Assembly (NCBI GenBank): GCA_018902385.1
Contig: JABSSW010000039.1
Span: 62,001 to 126,000, forward strand
Direction: 5' to 3'
DNA length: 64,000 nucleotides
Origin: Physcia stellaris
Lineage: Eukaryota > Ascomycota > Lecanoromycetes > Caliciales > Physciaceae
Every line of letters starts with the position of its first letter. The first letter of the stretch is position 1. The notes below the pieces were generated by a model. That model ran no database searches. It was not told the DNA's origin and saw only the letters and a program-made list of their open reading frames with translations. Both the position numbers and the translations under genes were made by a program. Positions 25,659-37,500 of this stretch are shown in pieces.

Positions 25659-26254
25659 GGGAGCCGCTATTTGCACACCCCCCTCTACTGCGTGCAATCC
25701 CCCCCGGGGTTAGGGTTTTCGGAAGGCGGAAGCAAAACCTCCGACTACCAAGAAGATGAGGAGGGGATCACATTTGGGTGCGTTTCACACCATATCCATC
25801 ATGTACAGTGCTCATCAAATCAATTCGCATGCTAGATACATTGTCGCTTTCGATCAATGAGGTCGAAGCTATTACAAAGGAGTCAATTCGTTCGAATCCG
25901 AGGTCTTTGCAACAGTGTATGGCCGCGGTATTGATTCCGCAGGGCTTGGGGACATCTGCATACTGACCCCCCAAGGGAGGCGGCGCCATGATTTCATCGG
26001 CCGATTCGAACTCGTCGGTGATGAAACGACGTCGTACGAAGGGTCGCCGCCATATTGAGTGAAACAGCACGTTGCTGAAGGTGTAAAGGTGATGCATAGA
26101 GGTTGGTGTGGCATATATCTCAACGGTGTTGCGAAGGCAACTCCCGGTGTTTGGAGCTTAACCCTAGAAACCCTTATCGATAGCTTGTCGATAGGGCCGG
26201 AACCATTCCGGGGGATTGCACGAAGTAGAAGGGGGTGTGCAAATAGCGGCTCCC
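25659..26254. mobile_element. Nested TIR element (inner) with perfect 8-bp target duplication
   Basis: TTGATCAT occurs directly before (25651-25658) and directly after (26255-26262) this 596-bp unit. The ends form a terminal inverted repeat of about 45 bp that starts gggagccgctatttgcacac and continues into a C-run and tgcaatccccc, with a few mismatches. The unit is richer in G and C than its host element and sits inside it, so it inserted later. A 109-codon minus-strand frame (26097-25768) overlaps it but shows no transposase motif, so it is taken as a MITE-like non-autonomous copy. The 8-bp duplication fits hAT-like or Merlin-like elements. Confidence 0.88.
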
Positions 26255-26274
26255 TTGATCATTCAAATGGACTC

Positions 26275-26323
26275 TGAAAACGTTCAAAATACCAAATTTA
26301 CTTGGTATTTTTGGACGTTTTCA
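26275..26323. repeat. Perfect-looking hairpin in outer TIR element
   Basis: Arms of about 21 bases (tgaaaacgttcaaaatacca and its near reverse complement) are separated by a 6-base loop, with about two differences. It lies a dozen bases right of the inner element's right-hand target duplication. Confidence 0.75.
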
Positions 26324-26663
26324 GGGTTCATCACAGCAAGATTCAGGGTTAGGTTTAGGACATCGAAGTGCTGCAAAGCAGAATTCAGAGTGACGATTTT
26401 ACAGAAGCAGTAATCAACGCCGTCATGCTCAAAAAGTTCGAGCACGAAAAGACGATAAAGATACAATACGAGCAAAACGAGAAAAAGAGCTGAAAAACGA
26501 GAAATTTTGAATTACGAAAGACAAAACATCAAAACATCAAAATAACTAGTGTAGTGAAGGTTATTCGTACATAACCGTTAGTTATCTTGAAATTATTGTA
26601 GTGTAGTGATAGTTATGGCCAAATAACTGCACTAGTTAACAATTGCGAGCATTTCAAGCTCCC

Positions 26664-29600
26664 GTCCCCACTGCTAAAGCTACAACCGCTAGCATTGCTC
26701 CTACCGCCAAAGCTCCCCCAGGCTACTATTGTCAAAGATATCAATCCTTTCTTCGCCATGGGCCACGAAGCTGGCGCTTCTTTCCAACTCGGATATCGGC
26801 TTTCTGGGGTCACAATGGCCTCCTCGGAACTCTCAGGCTTTGGCCGACAGATCAACAGAAGCGTATTTGCTTCTTCCTGCCACAAATAAAACATCCTACA
26901 TACTGTCTCGACCACAGCTGTTGGGAATGGCATGTCTCGTGCCATCTGCGCTATTTATACACCGCTTAGTAAATTTGAGAGACATGCCATATTTTGAGAT
27001 TTTGTCTGTGTTTGATGAAATATTTTGCACGCTTCTCTTTTATTACATGATCAAAGAGTTAATCTCGAATCATCTTAAGAAAATTGAGTCATTTGTCGCG
27101 CGCTCTGTGCAGCCGAATCTGAACGGAGTGATTATGAGCTTGCCCATGAAGGAAGACATGACCAAATGCTGCTTTTCTACTATTGTGACTATCTAAGTCA
27201 GCTTCGACAAACAAGACTCGACGCTGTTGAACAGAACATCATCAATGCTTTGATCAATGTTCTTTTTTTCCAGTATTGAACGTCAGTCTCTCGTGATAAA
27301 TTACAAATGACAGATAATGTATAGCAGAGATATATATTGTTTTCCCTATGTCTCTTGATGCTCATGAAAATCATCTGTTGAGTATTGGCGATTAATTCTA
27401 CTCGAGATTGAGGGTACCGCTAAAGAGTACAAGGACGAGAATTCTGGCGGGTATGATGATGATTATGACGAGAGTTCTCTGTGGTTATACAACTGACTAA
27501 GTTTAGCAGACAGCTTTGAAAGGGGGCTACGGTGTAAATACGACGAAGAACAGGAGGCCGAACAAACCCGGATTTCATCGTAAGCACTGTATTCTACTTC
27601 GCAACACCTATACTGATGCTGTGTCCGTAGGTATGTCGTGTTACGAAACCCCGAAGATACACCCCCAAGGAATCAGGAGATGGCCATTGACGAGGAGTGG
27701 TTGGCCGAGATCACGAAGCCAGTCAATCTTTACGTGGGATCTAAATAACCCTATCAATCTAAAACGAGCCATATAAGCGTTGAAAACTCCAAAAGACAAT
27801 CCACGCAAACCCTTCCTGATGATGAGGTTGTTGGTCGTCGTGCCATTACATCAGACGCCCTTGACCTGTTTGCAGGTGACAAGTACTTCAAACCCGCAGT
27901 GGAGGGACTCGCAATCTCGCACTGTGTACTCGAAGAGACTAAAATAAGAGGACAAGAAGTATTGGAACAAGTAACAAGAGCTCTGAGTCCGTGTCCTAGC
28001 AGAATTGATGCACTCACAGGCCAGTACAGGAAGAAGTTGGATCTCCTTTGCCAAGTAACAAGCTTACACTTTCAGCCTTCTGCGGTTGGTTCTAATCGTC
28101 ATACTAAGTGACTATTAGGCCATCGCAGAGAAAACATTCGCGAACAACTCATAAAAAACCAAGTCAGTATATGAGAGACCTATACCATCTCTTAGGAGAC
28201 GAGCGGATGGTAACGTCATTCATCTGATCATTGGTCTCTCCTTGAAAAAATCCCCTATATTCGTGACTCTGCCCAAAAGGGCTTGAAGACTCGATGAGAA
28301 GAGATGGAATTTCAACACCTTTCATGGAAAAGCGCGGTCAAGTGCCTGAGAACCAAATCGCATTGAATCGCATCAGTCACTGGATCCAAAAGCGCTTTTC
28401 GAGGCGTTTAAAAAGAATGCAATTGAATGCGCAGATGAGCTTATGGAAATCTGACTAAACGTCGAAACACGCATTGATGAAAAGAATTTCGTCGAGTTTT
28501 ACTTAAAGGATCCCAAGTTGGATCTGTCATTGGAAGGTTTGGATCCCTCAGTCATTTCGACGTTGCCAGATAGTCTACTCAATGAAATTCCTGATTTGTA
28601 CAATTTTTTGAAAGTTGGCAAAATTTGAACAATTTTTCTGTTTTCTCCTTCATTGCCAACGCAACTATTATTAGAAAGTAAGTTATCTTTTGCCTTTGGA
28701 ATTCTTCAACCTCAATCTCGAAATATCTTCTTCGTTTTCAATCTCTGAGATGTTAAGCGTAGCAGTGACTTTTGACATCGCTGTGATCGTCACTGCAGAG
28801 TAATTCGGATGACGAAATTTCCGCGGGTCATGTAAGCCCTTGCAAGTGAAGCTCGATCCAGAGGATGTCAGAACGATCCTAAAAACTTGCAATACGAACA
28901 AGACGTTGCTGCAGAAAGCTCGCCCCTCTCCTCGAGAGGCGAGAAAGAACCAACTCCCGTCCAGTAAGTCCATCGAAAGATGACTGAGCAATCGCTCGCG
29001 CGTCTTCTAATATCTACGGCTATTTTTATGTTACTTTGTGCGTGTACGCGATCTGGGGAGCTCAGTCTCAATTTACTTATCAGGGGAAGCTGCTTGTGTT
29101 TTCTTCCTCTCTTTATTCTCTTCACGCGTTTTTAAAACTACAGATGACTAGCACCAAAGAACAGTTTTCAATATGGGTATTTGAAGTCGTCTTTGGGCGA
29201 CATGGCTGGGGAGCGTCCTTGAGCGTTACGTAGTATTTCATGGTTGACTTCTGAACTTATTCTTCATATTGGGAGTGATAGCACATTTTCTCGGCCAATC
29301 TTGATTCAAACATATTTTCCAGCCCTAATTTGGATCATGGATTTTGAGGTGAGAGCATAAGCTAAAATGCCATAGCACCGACGTGGCGGGCAACCATTCG
29401 TCTTTGCCTAGTGTCCCCTTCATGCGCGAAATACCATCTCCTCTCTCATCTGAGACTGAAACTTCCTTCTGTCAACCAGCCGAAAAGAAGATAGACATGA
29501 CATTGCTTCAAAAAGGGAAAGGATCTCCTGTTATTATCTAGCCACAAGGAACAAAGAAAATAAGAAAGAAGCTCTCATGAATTCAAAGGAGGGCAAGACT

Positions 29601-32600
29601 TCACCATGTAGGATGGATGGTTTCTGTCGGATTTTAACTTGTTTCGTCACTTGTTTCATGATCTTGGTCGATTCGTGGTACCAATAAGCTGGAATTGGCA
29701 AGGTTTACCTATTATTGTCTTAGAGAATTAGGATGGACAGAGAGCCAATTGGGTAAGTTGAATTATCTCCTCAGCAAGATCAAGAGCAAGACTACTAATG
29801 TAGTAATTAGCATGACGGCATTCTGTCTAGACGTAGCCACAAAGTATTTCGCTGCGCTGTAGCTAATTCTCTTTGTGCAAGCAATCCAGTTCGACTACTA
29901 TCGTATCTAATTACAATCTCAATCAACCTGCAGCACAATCTCATCTAGATAATGATGCATTATTCTATCGCATTACCTCTGCTAATCTCTACACGTAGCA
30001 CGTCTCAGATGCTACTTAAAAGCTTATTCTTGCAGCCCAAAATTGATTGCAAGCCGAGAGCGCTCCAAACGTTGGAGCGATATTCAGAAAAAAATCTACA
30101 AAGCTCGCCGATGCAGCTCCGTTGCTCAAGGCTAATTAAAAGATGATGATGACGCAGATGTGGATTGAGTCACACGAGCGAGAGGATTTGGGCGTCAATC
30201 TCAACGTCACGCTGACTTGCGTCTGCTATACTACACACTTCAGCGTTGTGGCGCTCCGAGCTGCTTCCTTTGCCGACAGAGGATCGAATCGGATGAATCT
30301 ACGGAAATCGCCTAATCACTGCCTACAGTCATAGGTCAGATCGGAAGTGCCCTAGGGCACTTATTTGTGCACCACTCATTGCTATCTATCAGTTTCACTT
30401 ACAGGACCAAGTCGCAGATGATGATGAAGATCATGATGAGAAGACTTTAGACGCACTACGTTGGTTTTAAGACTCTGATTACTCGGGCTTATTCATCTAC
30501 ACGGGTCTCAAATATGTTACATGGTGACAATAGTTCAAGATTGATACCTGTGTGATCATGCAACCATATCGACAAGACTGAAATTGTCGTCTCGTATAAC
30601 ATTTTAGCTACTCTTTGTATGAACTAGCACTCTTTTCATGGAGACTATTCGGATATCAAAGTGAATCATGATCGTGCGGTATTCCTGGACAATCATTCAA
30701 AGGAGCCAGTCATGACTCTTTACCGCAAGACTGAGAAAGCGGAGCCAACGGCACATCTTTGGACGGCCTAATACAAAGTGGTACAAAGCTGCAAATCCAC
30801 CCGCTCTCAGGGCGTTACTTGTCAGATTGTCATCATAGCCAGCATCCACGCAACCCGTTATGTGGCTGTCGTTCCAATGCACTATGTCCGACAGAAAATG
30901 CGCGATTCCAAGATGCTGAGGTTGAACGCTCTCGGAAATCATAGTGCGAGCATGTTGCTGGCCCTGGTACATATCGTTTGAGAGCATGCATCGGATACTG
31001 TGCGTGGCATGTGTGATGCACTTTCCAAATTAATTTGAATTTGACGCAGTGATACCTTCCTTGTTTATTACTCATCCGTATATTTGGTATCCTATATTCT
31101 CTAAATCTTTCCCCTTTTTTTCTCTTTCCTCTTCAGTTGGCATAAAGGATTCCGTCGTAAGTCACACTTGTTTTTGGTTTTTGCACGTAATTTTCACGCA
31201 TATTTTCTTGTACGGTCTGTAGTTCTGCTCGAGATCATGATTAATGAAGAGATAATAGAGGCCTAGAAGAATAGTGAGATCGCGCTGAATGCCCGAAGAA
31301 GGTCCGGCTCGAGGGGCGTATTTTCCCTTTTCAACCCAATCATCACCACTAAGCCCGAAAGACCTGCGATTAGCCGACTTGAAACGGAATCAGAAGATGA
31401 GATTCTTTCATGTCATCTTTATATCATGTTTATTCCGCCTTTATACGATTGGTACCAAACACGCAATTGCGTCTTGTCTTAATCGGTATATCAGTGATTG
31501 GTATATGGAAGGCATAATCGCACTACACCACACCATGAGATGACTCGCGAGCATGCAAAGTCATTTGAGAAGAGACCAAATTGAGCCGCTGTACCTTCCA
31601 CTATCCTGCCGGCTTCAGTCCATCGGTGACCAGCCAGAACCTCATCCCGAACTCCTTAAAGATTTGATATGGCAACTTCAGAAAAATTATTCAATTTAGA
31701 GACGCTTTTAGTCACTCATGACGAAAATAATCTAATAAAAACACGACTGCCACTGCCAGCAAGCACTGCTTGCCGCTTCCTAGATGGAGATATGGGTACG
31801 TGTAAGTATATTTGCAAGTAGTGGGCTTTAGCTGAGGCGATACCGTATCTCAAAGACGCAAAGCGGTGACAATTACCCTTTATGGGGCGATGAGGGAGAA
31901 TTAGCATATGTTGGCAGGTCGCCGGACCAGCGCGCAGCTAAGGCCAGAGCACCGGTGCCTATGGCCTTACAAATGGTAACATCATCGTTTTCAGATGCCG
32001 CGGAGTGGCGTGAGAACATCAAGCGACGAGTAGAGCGAGCAGCAGGTACGTGAACTAATGATTCCTAAAGTTCATTACAGACTAATATCTATAATTGAAG
32101 GCCTTATCTGTCAGAATGCTCATACAAGAACTATGAACAGGGCCACAAGAGATGAACTTCGAAATTACGGAAATTGCTGCCATTTCAACAATTGGAAACC
32201 CATAAAGCCCTGGGAGAGAAATGGCCGTCCATGCTTGACTATGTTGCAACCTTATCGTCTTCTACTCTATTTCTCCCATCTTCAGTAGCTCAAGATTGAA
32301 CAACAAGATAGTCGGATGCATTTCTTGTCGATGATGATTGCCCGAGCTCCGAAGCCGAGTAGGATTCAGATGCCAATTTGTTTCCGCTGATCAATTGACT
32401 AAACATGTTTTGTCAAGACTCACGATCATCGTTGTCTTTCAGTGATATTTTGGACCACGTGGGAGCTGTTGTTCGCGAAAAACACGACATTGTATAAAAT
32501 CCTGATGCAATGAGTACAAATTTAGAGAAGTGAAGAAGTGCAACGAGATGATTCGATAGATCACTACCTGGTGACGAATTCAGGACTTCCATTGGGTAAC

Positions 32601-32749
32601 CACAGATGGGTTGCTCCATCGACGCTGACAAGCAAGGACCGGGATACCTGGAGAACTCTGCTTCCTCAGCTGTTGGGTGGGCTGCAAACAATCAATGCTC
32701 AGGAGTCTACTGATGTCTACAACTGCTAATTCCCAACTATGAATACATC
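26664..32749. other. AT-rich stretch with scattered coding remnants
   Basis: Right of the TIR elements the plus strand reads APVPTAKATTASIAPTAKAP, continuous in frame with codons left of the element, so the element probably landed in a former gene. Other protein-like fragments are near 27516-27776 and 28870-29000. Most of 29.2-32.7 kb is short frames and stops with no recognisable content. Confidence 0.4.
28383..28628 (+). pseudogene. Unassigned coding remnant with one internal stop
   Basis: Eighty-two codons read in one frame with a single internal stop: DPKALFEAFKKNAIECADEL, then FVEFYLKDPKLDLSLEGLDP and ending LPDSLLNEIPDLYNFLKVGK. The amphipathic, charged composition is protein-like, unlike neighbouring frames. 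The family is not recognised. It may be part of a mobile-element cargo gene. Confidence 0.45.
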
Positions 32750-34505
32750 GTCTATGGTTTTCTAAAGACATTTTTTCGAAGAACGACTATATCTTCGTAT
32801 ATGATCAACTTTACAACAGCAAAATTACAGAACAGACAAGAGCTCTCCTCCGTCAAAATACATCACTTCAACAAGGAAGAACACGAGAAGTTCTGCGATT
32901 TCTTTGGACAACTCACCACAGACCGCTCCAACGAAAAGAATTGAAAATTCCCGGGCTTCGCTGCGAATTATATCCTTGGCAAGCATACGCGGTGTGGCAC
33001 ATAGTGAACAGATGTTTAAGCCCTAAGAATGGCTGTTACCTTGGAGACGTCCCCGGGATGGGGAAGGTCAGTGCAATGTTCTAAGACTTGTGCTCATTCG
33101 TCCGTTTAGCTAACTTGGTTCTATTCTGGATGCAATTTAGACGGTTGTGTGCCTCGGAGTTGTCCTAGTTCTCTTATTGTTACACGAAGCCCATAATGAC
33201 ATCGAAGACTTTCGGAAAAATCCCTCGAGCAGTCAACACACCCACTTGGACACTGATGGAGAAGGACACTGCAGCCGGGTATGAAAACTTTTCCAATGTC
33301 CTTGCCAACCGAGTGGTTCCCTCGCCTTAGGTCTCAAGCCTCGAAAGGGGGTTAACATCGTATCGGTATTAAACCCGATCGTTAACAACTGGATCAGTGA
33401 ATTCGAGAGGCATATTCTTCCAAACTCTGGCCTGAAGCTACTTGTGGGACATGGATTCGGACCCAGCAAGTATCGGCTCCAATATTACCTGCCAGATATA
33501 AGGAGCTCTCCTGCCGACCACGTACCCGTCGACAAGGACGAAAAGCTAAACGCCGACGAGTACGCTTACGGATTCATCGGCAACCGTAACGCGCATAAGT
33601 TTTTGATAATAACAACCCCAGACTCCTTCCACAATCATGTTGTCGTTCCCACAAGCTATCAGCATCGGTATTCGGAAATCAGGGTACATCGCAGGAAGGA
33701 ATCCACACACAATGTAGTTCAGAACATCCCTTCCCTGATATGTGGTTTCATCGCGATCGACGAAGCTCACAGGTGGGTTTCGAGGGACAAACGACCTTGG
33801 CATGACATTAAGCAGTTGCACAAACATCATGCGCAAGACTACATCCCCTCGTGCCTGCCTATGTCAGGGACGCCAATATTTACCGGACCCAGGAATATCA
33901 TCGGCCCTTTGATGTGTTTGAAAGATGAGCGCGAGACCTTTAAGAGGCACTATATTGATCCCCACGGGGTAACAGTCCAGGACCTTGAAACTTTCGAGTT
34001 GGAATGGATCCAATTGATCAAGAAATTGAAGGTGGGAACAACCAGTCGCAAAGCTGCTGCCTCGTTAGTAATGGAATTCGGTAAAAAAATCTGTGATCTC
34101 TTTCTTAGGCGTCTCAAGCATCATCTTTGGTTCGGTATGCCCATGATCGCAATCCCTCACTTAGTCACCAATTCGACCTATCGAAGACAACTGTGCCTAC
34201 TAGGCATCTCAAAGGAAGGCACGGAACCCAAGCATCAGCTCGTAAAACCTGATCTGGCTACTGGAAACGTCGAATCTATGCCAGTGTGCGCCTCATCGCC
34301 TGAGCCCAGAGACAGGTTTGATTTGGCTAACGTGGTCGCGTCAACAGAGATGACCAACAGATATTGGCAAAGGCCACTGTTGTTTCAGATGCAAACGGAA
34401 CAAACGATAGACTATCAGCCCTTGCTCTTGTATCCAGCCATCGAGCTAATTCCTGTTTCCTTGAAACATTGCGAGACATCATCAAGAAGGGCTGCACAAA
34501 ATTGA
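32750..34505 (+). pseudogene. SNF2-family DEAH ATPase, N-terminal lobe, incomplete
   Basis: From about 32750 the plus strand can be read without stops through two well-formed introns (33067-33140 and about 33279-33336) to 34505. Helicase motif I, GDVPGMGKT, is split by the first intron (GK at 33061-33066, T at 33141). Motif Ia-like sequence follows (NIVSVLNPIVNNWISEFER). Motif II is AIDEAHRW near 33750 and motif III is MSGTP near 33860. These are the ATP-binding and coupling elements of the first RecA lobe. Beyond about 34.36 kb the better reading moves to another frame (NDRLSALALVSSHRANSCFL), and no second lobe follows, so the gene is partial or broken. It is the best-preserved coding island in the AT-rich block. 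Confidence 0.6.
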
Positions 34506-37500
34506 CCATATCACCAACCGGTGGCTCCAATATGATAGTGGTTTTACATTGATACAAAGACTTCACAAGCTTTTTACTGCTTGCTAAAAGTTAAAAGACG
34601 TTGGGACCGAATCAATCTCATGTTCATTGCAGCGAACCTCATCACGTAGTCCAATCCACGCACCCTTCTCCTCCTCTCCTTTCTAGCACTGTCCGAAATG
34701 TGTTCCATTGACGAAATTTGCCGTTATCCTACGCTCTGGCGGCCATGGGCTCAAAATTACAGCATGACTGTTGGAGGATACACGCCTTGCAAATAAATCA
34801 TAACTTGTCTAACTCTCTATTCCAACATACGCACCTTCCTCGACCAAGTCAAGTAAGTCCATGATACTCTTCCCTCTATCTGTATAACTTCAAGATCGCT
34901 TCAAGTCTCTGGGCGACGATGTCACAATACGCTGCGAGATTGAGTCCATAAATGCTCCATGACTCTGAATACGCTGTCGACGCGCAACCTCGCGACGAGG
35001 TCAAAAAACTGGACATAGTGTCTACTGCAAAGGTCGAGATTACAATGTGTAATCGATCAAATGTCAAGAATGCAAATCTGTGTGCCATTGCTCTTGTTCA
35101 CTTATCAAAAGGGTTAAAGACGATCAGAGCAAAAAGAGATGAACACAACGATCTGAGTCTCAATAAAAAAGACTGATCAGATATCAAGTCGATCTTCTAT
35201 CCTTGATTGTTCTCATCATACGAAAATACTATTAAACATCACTGACAGATCATTTTAATACTAGATCATGAGTCGCGCTCAATACCACACTCGATCGCCA
35301 AGAAGGAGATTCTCGATTTAGAACTGTATACACCAATCTATCAAAGGTGATCCACGGAAGAGAATGCTTTTGATGTTCATTGTCTCAGAGATTCTGACGA
35401 TTCAGCCTTGAGAATTTACTACAAGGTCATGCTGAAGAACGGAACCTGACACACCAGACTTCATCGATATCGACAAGGAAAAGAATCTCCCCCTCTATGC
35501 AGTAGCCAGAGTTTCTCAGGACGAAAATCGCGTCGTATACGCTGTTCTGATGAAGCCGAGCGATGGACTCTGTGTGCCACACAAAAGGAGATATTTTTCT
35601 TTTCTCAGTACCGTACTAAAGTGACCGTCAAGTCTGAACGTGAACCACATTGATCAGCGAAAGTGAAAGCTACAATAGCTCGTATAATAGAAGGTGAGAC
35701 CAATCTATCAAAGAAGCAAGCGATTTATCAGAGGACCAAAGATACATCCAGACTCCCATGGATGGCTTCTCAACATACGATTGCAGCTCGCGCTCTGAAA
35801 AAAGGCGGGTTTGAGTATGGCTAGTTTGGAGCTCGAGAAGTGCAGGTCCACTTCAAGCCTGAAGTTCTAGAAGAAGTCGAAGTGTCTTTGGTAGTCATGA
35901 TCATATTACACTGCGAATTAGGCGCTTGGATCTTGGTAGATTACGCAAGACTCAGATACATGGCGTGATGGAAGATTTTCAACAAGCTGTTTGTATTGTA
36001 CATATATAATTTCAACATTCCGAAGAATGAGTTCACAGTCTCTGGCTATTGATTTGAGCAGAACTTCTTATCTTTCTACCCTTGATCACATCCTCAGACG
36101 TATCTCTCTGCGAACTCTGTCCATCGAATTCTAGGAAATCATATTTCAGTCACACTTCGTATCTCTATCATCAAGCAATAAGGTGTGTCGCAGGTTTAAG
36201 GCCGTACTTAGGCTCACTTACTTCTAGTGTATCGACACGAATCGTCTGAGACGTCTTACCGTGTCTTCGCACCAAGCTTCGCGTAAGGTACTCGTACTAC
36301 TCCTAATCGGATCTCTCCATCAGTCCCACGAGCATCAAGCAGGGCCTCTCCGTCAAGGCGCAAAGAGTTAGGGTAGGTAAGAAGTCAGATTTTCGGACAA
36401 GCAGAGTAAGGCGGCGGACCAACCTTCCAGCTAGGGATGTTGCGGAGGATCAGAGTGTTGCAGAATCTAGATCCAGCGTTCTCCGAATTGGATCACGTAA
36501 GGGGAGTCATTGACACCAGGAGGATGTGGGAGAAGGCCAGGTCCAAGTAAGTGACTCAATCCCAAAGCCATTCAAATCCAACTAAATCTGGTGGATAGAG
36601 TGGGAAAAGATGGCTGACACTGTAGTGTAGTCCCGTCCAAGTGTAGCAAGCCTTCAACTTTCTCAAAACGCATCCAAAGTGACATTGAATTGCGTACACT
36701 CGAGATCAAACGACGAAAATGAAGGTTTGATACTGAAGCTGGCGTTTCTTTCCAGTCATCTGCTCAAGTGACGGCGTCTCCTTCTACTCAGTCAATTTCT
36801 GAGGGCACAGAGCGATCAGCAAGCTCATCCCCAATTGACGTTGGTCATACCCATGACGTTTCTATTTCATCCTTTGAAGCTGACGTTTCTTTCCAGTCTT
36901 CTGCTCAAATCCCGGCGTCTCCTTCTACTTAGCTAATTTTTGAGGACATAGTCACCTTGGTCTGCTAGGGTATGGGAGAAGCTGGGCTGATCGGACTTGA
37001 CACTAAGTAAATATGTCAGCTGAACAAGGAGTACGTGTGAAAGACACGTATCAGGCCGCCGGCAGACCTCTTGCCTCTCCAAAGACCCTCTTCTATATTT
37101 CAATTAGCGCCACAAAGTCTTTATGCTCGTTGCCAGTCTCTACAAACTTTTGCAGCTTTTCCATTGAAGCCGACATCTCGGAGGAAATGGTTGGATATCG
37201 AGGTATAAAAGGGGGGCCCTCCATTCTCCTTTCCACACGGACAAGACATTCCACCCAAACTCTTCCCACTCCAACCTTCAAAGTTCAATATCTAGATTAT
37301 AACGTCTCGGATTGTCCACCACGCCCTCTGAGCAAGCTTCCATGAACGGTATAAGGCTACCCATACTTCCGCGGGATCCCAACGTCCGCCCACACCAAGT
37401 CAAGACACCAAGTCCAGTAAGAGTATTAGTTTCACCCTACCACGGTGGTTAGAAGAAATTAGGCTTTCGAAGGAAATAAGCGAAGAATCTTGGGGAACTG

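Larger units (their letters stand above)
25453..26655. mobile_element. Non-autonomous TIR DNA element (outer), 8-bp flanking repeat
   Basis: The left end begins with aatgctcgcaattgttaac, and the right end carries its reverse complement, ending at 26653. The shared inverted repeat is about 21 bp. The 8-mer aagctccc flanks the element at 25445-25452 and 26656-26663, consistent with a target-site duplication of a hAT-like element if the right end has two extra bases. Subterminal motifs recur: actagtgtagtga.ggttat at about 25545-25564 and 26545-26564, and gtagtgtagt near both ends. No transposase is coded. Without the inner insertion the element would be about 0.6 kb. The superfamily is inferred from duplication length only. 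Confidence 0.75.

Noticed and set aside
25690-25710. Telomere-like ggggttaggg
   Set aside because: Single short match inside a TIR element, not an array; no sign of an internal telomere.
37203-37212. TATA-box-like tataaaa
   Set aside because: Lies in decayed DNA with no downstream gene that could use it.
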